From: Dipteronia dyeriana
Taxonomy: Eukaryota > Streptophyta > Magnoliopsida > Sapindales > Sapindaceae
Direction: 5' to 3'
DNA length: 64,000 bases
Assembly: GCA_032871835.1 (NCBI GenBank)
Contig: CM065296.1
Location: 8,194,001 to 8,258,000, forward strand
Below are positions 57,215 through 64,000 of the stretch, in pieces (the stretch's first letter is position 1; each line of letters starts with the position of its first letter). Under the pieces are notes generated by a model, which was given only the letters and a program-made list of their open reading frames with translations, was not told the DNA's origin and searched no databases. A program made the translations under genes and the position numbers.

Positions 57215-58020
57215 AAAAAATTGTATATGGTATAAATTGCATGTGCATCGGTTGACTTGTTTTTGATAAAAGTTGATTCCTAATACACACATTATATATA
57301 TATATATATATATATATATGCATGCAAGTGGAGGCGTGATGAGAAAGATATATATATATGCATGCAAGTGGAGGCGTGATGAGAAAGATATATATATATA
57401 TATATAGATATATATATATATGTAAAGAAACAGAGTGGGATACTTTTTATTAAAATAAAAAACTATAGTGCATGCGTGTGAAACAAAAAAAAAATTGTGA
57501 AAAAAAACAGAAGTTCTTTTGGCTTGGTGCGTGAAACAAGACGGACAAAAAAAAAAGGTATTTTGTGTGCAGTTAATATATATATATATATATATATAAA
57601 AGAAAGAGTTTCATGTTTCATGGTTTTTTTGGATATATATTTTATATATATCTTGTTTCATGTTTTGTGTATTTTTAAAATACATAGAAGAAAGAGTTTC
57701 TTCAATTCTCTCTACATCCTCCATTCAAGTTCCTGAGATAGTGACGTGCCCACACGCAGTTACCAGTCCTGGGAGATAGCGAGAAAGATCGAGTGGTTCA
57801 GACAGGAGCACATCGTAAAGTGAAGGAGCTTCCAAACGTTGGTAAGATTTTCTTCTTCTGATTATATCGATTTCAATTTCATGTGTTTACATATTGTATG
57901 TATTAGTTCCGAAAATTAATTATGATCTCAAGTTCATTGGTCACAGATACAGGTTATAATCTGTATTAAAAAAATTTAAAACCTCGTTCCGTTGCGTAAC
58001 CGGTGAACGGTGTTCCAACA
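55737..58020 (+). repeat. 3' LTR of copia element
   Basis: 2284 bp from TGTTGGGGTTTATGCC to GTTCCAACA, the unbroken reference for the split 5' LTR. It contains several (TA)n runs (about 57162-57210, 57293-57319, 57389-57421 and 57570-57598) and a tandem duplication of a ~46-bp unit containing GCATGCAAGTGGAGGCGTGA (57319 and 57361). The GTTAC target duplication follows. Confidence 0.94.
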
Positions 58021-59056
58021 GTTACTGACATTCAAAATAAGTTGTTTGAAGTTTTCGTATTTATGAGCACAGGTTTGGCGGCATTGACACCCAACCATCA
58101 GCAGAACTGGAGATACAACTGAAGCAAACAAGTTGGAACATTCTCAAATGTCGACTTATACCTACAGGTATCCGGTTTTGTCACACCTAGCACGTGACGT
58201 ACTGGTTATCCCCGCATCCACGGTGTCTTCAGAACAAGCATTCAGTACTAGTGGATGCATAATTGAACCAATAAGAAGTTGTTTGTCTTCGGATATGGTG
58301 GAGGTATTAACATGCCTTCGGGATTGGGAGCATGCTAAAATGATGTTGCAAAACCAAATTGTCGATAATAAACTCATCTTAAATTTCAACATTTATATGT
58401 TGATGGGGCTTCCGGTTCTGGTAGTAACCAGGTCTAGAGCTAGGTTATATTTATATTTGTACATTTACTTGTAAATTACTAAATTGTAATTGTAATACGA
58501 TTGTACTTTTTTTCCCTTACCAAGTTTTTTTCTCACTGGGTTTTCTTGGTAAGGTTTTTAAAGAGGCAATCATATAATACTGAATTCCATAAGTCATAAA
58601 TAAATAAATAATTCTTCATTTCATATTTTTATAACATCATCTGTTTTATATTTTTTGTAATACTTTTTCTTTATTCATTTTTTGAATTATTTTATTATCA
58701 AAATTAGTCTAATCTATCTAACTAAAACAATTGGAATGAAAAAAAATACAATTAATTTTTAATTTTTTCATCATAATTAATTAAGAAGATAAATAAATTG
58801 CAATGAAAATTACATATACATAATTGAATTGTAAAATTGATATTAAGTATTTTAATTTGTAATTATGTGTTTTCCTTAATTTAATTATGTATTTTAAATT
58901 GAATTCCGCGTGCCGGGTCGGGCCACACTTTTCGAAAATGTGTCAGACCTGGTCCGGCCAGCACTTTGGTGCTGCGCGGACCAAGCCCATGCCCGTTAAA
59001 ACTGGCATGGCTTGCCAGACCTTCTTGGGCCGGACCGGTCCATTTTTACATAATTA

Positions 59057-59789
59057 TATGGTGAAATATTTAAAATTATAAATTGTAGTTGAGATAATTC
59101 ATATGTTTTAAAAATCTCAAAAAAAAGGTTTTTAGAAAAATCCAAATTTAGGATTTCTTTTAATGGTCATAAAATAGCTTTTATAAAGGACAGATGAGAC
59201 GATTTATATATTAAAAAGACTGTTTTGAGTTTTGCAAAACAGGTCAAAAAAATTTCAAAATAGTTTCTAAAATTAAAAAAGCGTTTTTGGTCGCTACAAA
59301 AGTCATACCAAACACACGGTTAATAAGTTAATGATGTTATAAAATATTTTGATCGATAAAAAAAAACATGAATTTATATATTAACATAATACGTATATAA
59401 AAAGGGGTTAATATCATTTTGGTCCTTATGCTTTTTTGAAAGATTAATTATTTAAACGAGTTTGATTTTTTAGTAAAATGAACATACAACACCTACAACT
59501 GTAATGTTGTATCAAGATTTTCAGAGTTTATATCAAACATTCTCTATATTCACTCAGCAGTTTGCACAATGCCAACTATTAGGAGATTTTATTTTCAACT
59601 ATTCAAACCTTATTGTCTTCTGTCCCCCTCAAATCCTCCTCCAAAATATTGTTTTTCGAGGACTCGATCTCTCTGTTCCCACTTCCATTAGGTTTGGTTA
59701 CCTCACCGTCATCTTTCCGTTCCTGGCCTTCAACATTCTTCTTCTTTGTTTGACCCACAATCTCATTGCAGGATCACTTGATCCAGTCT
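59057..59789. other. AT-rich intergenic DNA
   Basis: No gene. A phrase near 59405 (GGTTAATATCATTTTGGTCC) resembles the ends of dispersed plant repeats, but no partner end was found. The open frame on the plus strand at 59504-59791 is not supported. Confidence 0.5.
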
Positions 59790-61392
59790 GAACAATATGC
59801 TCCTTAGTATTATAAATGTAATCATCACCAGAGCACGGAGATAGAGGATTGGAAACATCAAGTACACTCTAAACTCTGGGAGATGAAAGAGATTCATCAT
59901 CAGAAGAGTCCCCATCCAGTAAATGTCTTGTTCTGTCAACCCTGATGAATCACCCTAAAATCTTCTCGACCCCTTCCGAGAAAGTGCATGCTTTATATGG
60001 CAAGCATGTTTCCCAGCATGTTTCAAAATAGTCTTTGCCATACCTTTCATATTTCCTTTGCCCGGGCTTTATGGACCACTCTTCTCTGAATCGAAACTTA
60101 CTTTAACAGTAATGGGGCCCGAAAGGCTATCTTCCACTATGAACTTCATACCAATCTCCTTTGTGTTGACAGTTTTAAGGTTAGCATGTGGAGATTGAAA
60201 TACCTCTCCAATGTTGCCTGAGTGATCCTCACTTTTAGGACTCCTATTAAACACAGAAACGATCATCCATAATCCCCACCGAACAGTGTTCATTGGATTT
60301 TTACTCTTGCGATTGTCATCAATGCTGCTGCTACTGCTTCCATTGTTTAATGACCCAAATACAGCTGAATTTGCACTGCCAAATGAATCATTAGTCACTC
60401 TGTGAATCTGGGTATCCAATTGTCTGCTCTTCCCTTTTCTTGTCTCCCAAGTCTGTACTACGTCAGTACCTGGGTGATGGACCCTGATCCCAGTCTCTTG
60501 TTGCCCTTCAATGTTGATATGAACAAATTTACCTTCCACCTTTGGGGACTTTTCTTCCATCACAAATGAAAAGGAACCTTTAAGAGAAGATTCCTTTGCG
60601 AAAGAGTTCAACACATCTTCCTTGTTTCTTAGCTCCTCATTATTTTGTATACCTTCCTTATTCATATGCATCGTCAACCCCCTGCTTAATTATGCCACAA
60701 GTTCACATCAAACAACACTAGGCACTTCAACAACTCATGGAAACATCCCATCATAATTTAATTGGAAATTTTCACTTGTAGTCAAATGAACCATTCTACA
60801 AAGTACCTTTGCATTGTCTTCAAGTACTGTCACTGCAAGATGCAGCCTCCCCATTTTAATGTTCTCAAGAGGTAACCACATGTAATGCCTCTAGCCATCC
60901 CTAAGGTCGCTGATATTTATGCTACAATCACTGCAATAAAGCAGTGTCAATAGCATGAGGATCAAATGTCAAATGTAAACAATAAATTAGAGTCGGAAAA
61001 AGTAGACAAGTGAAAGCTATAACGGCCAAAAGTGAAAGTAGGGTATAAAACAAACTATTGTTTGAATGAAAAATATTTTGAATGAACAATGTGCACAAAG
61101 CCTATAGAACCAATATTTATATATCCATGGTCCAGACATTCTCTTACAAAAAATTTTAAAGGTAAAACCATAAGTGAATGAAAATTAACGCAACCCAACA
61201 TTGTAACGAGGGCCAATTAACCTTGTAGCCACTAAAATAGAAATCAAACAATAAGAGATCTTAATGATTATAGTCGGCCAAATAACTTAAATTGGCATAA
61301 ATCATTCCAAATGACAATGGTGCAAGAAGCATATTCCAAAGACATAGCTTAAACCTTACTTCAAATGAGAATATATACATATATGTACATTA

Positions 61393-61650
61393 TATAGAAG
61401 AATATTAATGATTTGTCCTTGTTCCCTAAGTTAAAAGGATTCTCTTGATTAGGAAATCTGAAATTTGAATATGATTTGATTAGCTTAATTGTTGCCTATG
61501 ATCAATTAGCTTGATTAGCAAGTTGATTTATTTCCTTTTGTATTTTGTTTATTTATTCTCTCATTAGTGTATTCATCATATAAATATCCTCCTACGAAGC
61601 AGAATAATAAGAAAAAAGCTGATTATTTTCTTTATTCATTATTTTCAACA
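61393..61650 (+). repeat. 5' LTR of the TRIM-like element
   Basis: 258 bp ending CAACA just before the primer site at 61651. The sequence ATCATATAAATATCC near 61580 offers a TATA-like box. Confidence 0.8.
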
Positions 61651-62291
61651 TGGTATTAGAGCATTGATCTTACCCTAAGGAAAAAGAAAAGGAATTGAGT
61701 TTTTTTTCTCTCTTTTAGGTCTCTTTTCTATATCTTTTTTTTTATACTATCGTTGATGACCGTTCTATCAACCCCTTACTACCAAGTGACAAACTTCACT
61801 TCCTTTCTTTTGAACGACTAGCATCGCTCTTCCAACCAAGCGTTCTACATCGCTTCCTCTCTTTTTAGCGACCAATGTCGCCTCTTTCTTTAGTCACCTG
61901 TCAAACTCATTGTTGGCACCATTGCTACCAGCTATAGGCGTCACCTATACGGACTCTTTCTACAAAGTGATCAACATCACTTCTTCTCTTTTTAGCCATC
62001 AACGTCACCATTTTCTTCGAACAGCACAAGTGTCGCCTCTTTCTTTAGTTACCGATACAACTCACTGCTGGCACCACTTCCACCAGTTATGACCGTCACC
62101 TCACCTCTGCTGACTCTTTCTACCAAGTGATCAACATCGCTTCTTTTCTTTTCAGTGACCAACATCGCCTTTTTTTATCTTTTTTTTTCTTCGGACAGCA
62201 CCAACAACAAGTGTCCCTTCTCCGACCACCGTCATCTCACTCTTAAGGCCAAGATTGGAATCTCCTCTTGGAGCTCGATCTTGCGGGGGCA

Positions 62292-62736
62292 TATAGAAGA
62301 ATATTAATGATTTGATTTGTCCTTGTTCCCTAAGTTAAAGGATTCTCTTGATTAGAAAATCTGAAATTTGAATATGATTTTATTAGCTTAATTGTTGCCT
62401 AGGATCAATTAGCTTGATTAGCAAGTTGATTTATTTCCTTTTGTATTTTGTTTATTTATTCTCTCATTAGTGTATTCATCATATAAATGTCCTCCTACGA
62501 AGTAGAAAAATAATAAGAAAAAGATGATTATTTTCTTTATTCATTACTTTGAATATGATTTGATTAGCTTAATTGTTACCTAGGATCAATTAGCTTGATT
62601 AGCAAGTTGATTTATTTCCTTTTGTATTCTGTTTATTTATTCTCTCATTAGTGTATTCATCATATAATTATCCTCCTACGAAGCAGAATAATAATAAGAA
62701 AAAACATATTATTTTCTTTATTCATTACTTTCAACA
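62292..62736 (+). repeat. 3' LTR of the TRIM-like element, with an internal duplication
   Basis: Longer than its partner (445 bp) because a ~185-bp segment from TTTGAATATGATTTGATTAGC to TTCATTACTTT is repeated in tandem (second copy from about 62549). Confidence 0.8.
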
Positions 62737-64000
62737 CAGTATACTTTTCCTTCGACATGCATGCCAATCAAATGCAACTTTGCCCACATTCCAAATTCCA
62801 GTCTTTTCCTTAATTTCACAGCAAGTTTTGCACTCATGTCATTTGTTGTGAGAAAATTCATTCCCAACTCCAACACATGCCATAATTATCTCATAAAATC
62901 TTTATGAGGATTGCAATAAAACAAACTATTGCCATATTCAATATAACTAGGACTTTTTTTTTTCCAATACAACTAAGACATGATAAAACATGTCAGAGTT
63001 GTTAAGAAATATTTTTTTTATATAAAAAAATATGTTGTAATCCTACTAATTTTAGATTTTGTGATTTGTTTTCCCCAACCCAACACTAAGCCTTTTCCTC
63101 GAAAAAAAAGATTAATAGAAACAAAAATAACAATTACAAGTATAGGTGAACTAGAAACCAAAAACAAACACAACTATACCAAAACACAAAACCTATGCCT
63201 ATCTAGAGTAGATGTTCGGGTTCGGTGTCACATACCAAGTGGTCGTGATCAGAATTTTGGCAAAGAACCCTAATTTCAGTGAACATTGGAGGGTTTCTAC
63301 CTATACAGATGTTGAACCACGACTTGCTTATGTACATCACATATATTTGAAGCAATATACAAAAGTGGATCAAAATATAATTACCAGAGAAAAACTACAA
63401 AGTTCTAGCATGCACACAAGCTAGAACCACATGGCCTTAAATGAGTTACTATTAAAACGCAATATGGATATGTAAATTACTTTGTTAACCTAAAGTTATG
63501 ACAATATCTTCAGCTACTCTTATATATAATAGTGCATTTCCAATAACATTTTCGTAAAAATTATATATATGGAAGGAATATTAAGATATGCACACAAAAA
63601 ACAAATAAATAAAGAATTAATTATACAATCATGGACAAAATATGCTTTAGAAAAGTTGCTCCCTCTATATAGTCACCATAAAGGTTACCACCAAAACAGA
63701 GATCCTTTGTACAGTGATTTTATACATAAATGATATTCCAGAGAAACGTTGAAGAAAAGTAGTAGTCCAAATCAATAGCAATGGCATAACCAAAAGCAAT
63801 GATAAAGTCAATTGTACAATAAACTAAGTCATATTGCGATCCAGGGTTTATACTTCTCCAGGAAACATGGTATAATTGGTAGCAGAATCTTCTATGAAAC
63901 AATCTGTTCCATACATATCGGCCACATCTTTTCAATAGCATTATTCAACTACCTAACTGTTTCAGAATCTGAAAGAACCTGAGAATAAAGAAAAAGTATA

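Larger units (their letters stand above)
38280..58020 (+). mobile_element. Ty1/copia LTR retrotransposon inserted in hAT copy 2
   Basis: Flanked by GTTAC at 38275-38279 and 58021-58025. The 5' LTR is 38280-39860 plus 49532-50190 (split by viral DNA), the primer site 50193-50205, gag-pol 51848-55736, and the 3' LTR 55737-58020. Domain order gag, protease, integrase, RT, RNase H defines Ty1/copia. Without the viral insert it is about 10.1 kb. The 5' end reads TATTGAGG where the 3' LTR has TGTTGGGG, two G-to-A changes. Confidence 0.93.
36916..58437 (+). pseudogene. hAT transposase, copy 2, interrupted by 19.7 kb
   Basis: ATG at 36916. Pieces at 37091-37369, 37463-37828 and 37849-38279 match copy 1. 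The reading resumes at 58021 and ends with the dimerisation region (SSEQAFSTSGCIIEP, near 58210) and TAG at 58435. Compared with copy 1, about 180 bases encoding the BED zinc finger are missing at 37133, where RTKCN runs directly into MLEIAWHD. Stops and frameshifts occur in addition. The copia insertion at 38280 lies between the catalytic core and the C-terminal domain. Confidence 0.86.
36556..59056 (+). mobile_element. hAT-family transposon, copy 2, split by a copia element
   Basis: Left portion 36556-38279 (upstream AT-rich repeats TTTTGTTAGTAAATTATGA, then transposase) and right portion 58021-59056 (transposase end and GC-rich subterminal region ending CGGTCCATTTTTACAT). The two halves join cleanly once 38280-58020 and one copy of GTTAC are removed. 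The left terminal repeat is not present; it was probably lost where the Tat LTR ends at 36555. Confidence 0.82.
61393..62736 (+). mobile_element. Small non-autonomous LTR element (TRIM/LARD-like) in the SMP/C2 pseudogene
   Basis: Direct repeats 61393-61650 and 62292-62736 begin TATAGAAGAATATTAATGA and end TTTCAACA. A Met-tRNA-like primer site TGGTATTAGAGCAT follows the first, and a purine-rich TTGCGGGGGC precedes the second. The internal 640 bp has no polymerase, only imperfect repeats of CACTTC/GACCAACATCGCC-type sequence. The flanks CATTA (61388-61392) and CAGTA (62737-62741) are a target duplication with one mismatch. The 5' terminal dinucleotide is TA instead of TG in both LTRs. Confidence 0.8.
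59790..63978 (-). pseudogene. SMP/C2-domain membrane-contact protein (NTMC2 type 6-like), decayed
   Basis: Exons on the minus strand: 63978-about 63832 (VLSDSETVR, then EKMWPICMEQIV), 63326-63236 (VVVQHLY, then NPPMFTEIRVL), about 62877-62745 (VLELGMNFLTTNDMSAKLAV; GMWAKLHLIGMHVEGK), 60930-60807 (MWLPLENIKMGRLHLAVTVL, a C2 domain end) and 60681-about 59800 (low-complexity C-terminus). The first three encode part of the SMP lipid-transfer domain, the fourth a C2 strand. I recognise the pattern of plant NTMC2T6-type proteins from memory. Exons for the rest of SMP and most of C2 are missing. TAG codons (after SETVR, MEQIVS, SDLRDG and SEKSGP) and a small deletion at about 63290 confirm decay. 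Remaining splice sites fit GT-AG. Confidence 0.72.

Noticed and set aside
57050..57367. Ile-Tyr repeat proteins
   Set aside because: Translation of (TA)n microsatellites in the copia LTR.
60069..60677. A complete 202-codon gene
   Set aside because: It is one exon of a larger decayed gene; homologous reading continues on both sides across a stop and a splice site.

Overview
This window is repeat-dominated plant nuclear DNA, most likely from a eudicot. The evidence is nested LTR retrotransposons with plant-type primer sites, hAT transposons, an integrated caulimovirid-type pararetrovirus, and a decayed plant SMP/C2-domain gene with GT-AG introns. I cannot name the species. Nearly every coding region is interrupted, so most are annotated as pseudogenes.

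Layout. (1) 1-4228: AT-rich DNA with short tandem repeats, ending in a degenerate satellite-like array. (2) 4229-27446: a Ty3/gypsy Tat-type retrotransposon on the plus strand with target-site duplication AATTT. Its 5' LTR is split by a second element of the same family on the minus strand (4878-16628, duplication ATAGT/ATAGC). Both copies carry gag, protease, RT, two RNase H domains and integrase. Both also carry a separate spliced gene in antisense orientation beyond pol, and a 91-bp tandem repeat lies between the two converging genes. (3) 27447-28231: the rest of the array and AT-rich DNA. (4) 28232-31666: a hAT transposon with a decayed transposase. (5) 31667-33826: AT-rich DNA with a foldback MITE. 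(6) About 33827-36555: a truncated third Tat-type element holding only an LTR and gag. (7) 36556-59056: a second hAT copy, split at its transposase by a Ty1/copia element (38280-58020, duplication GTTAC). The 5' LTR of that copia element was in turn split at a TA microsatellite by about 9.7 kb of pararetroviral DNA (39861-49531). (8) 59790-63978: a minus-strand SMP/C2-domain pseudogene with a small non-autonomous LTR element (61393-62736) in one intron.

Insertion order from the nesting: repeat array, then outer Tat, then inner Tat; and hAT-2, then copia, then pararetrovirus. The most unusual structure is the viral insert. It contains two head-to-head copies of about 3 kb (43476-46468 and 46537-49531) around a 68-bp spacer, so any transcript across it would fold into a long hairpin. 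One arm also creates an open 521-codon chimeric frame joining LTR and viral sequence. The Tat antisense gene is the second point of interest: two GT-AG introns at matching places in both copies and, in the inner copy, its own poly(A) signal.
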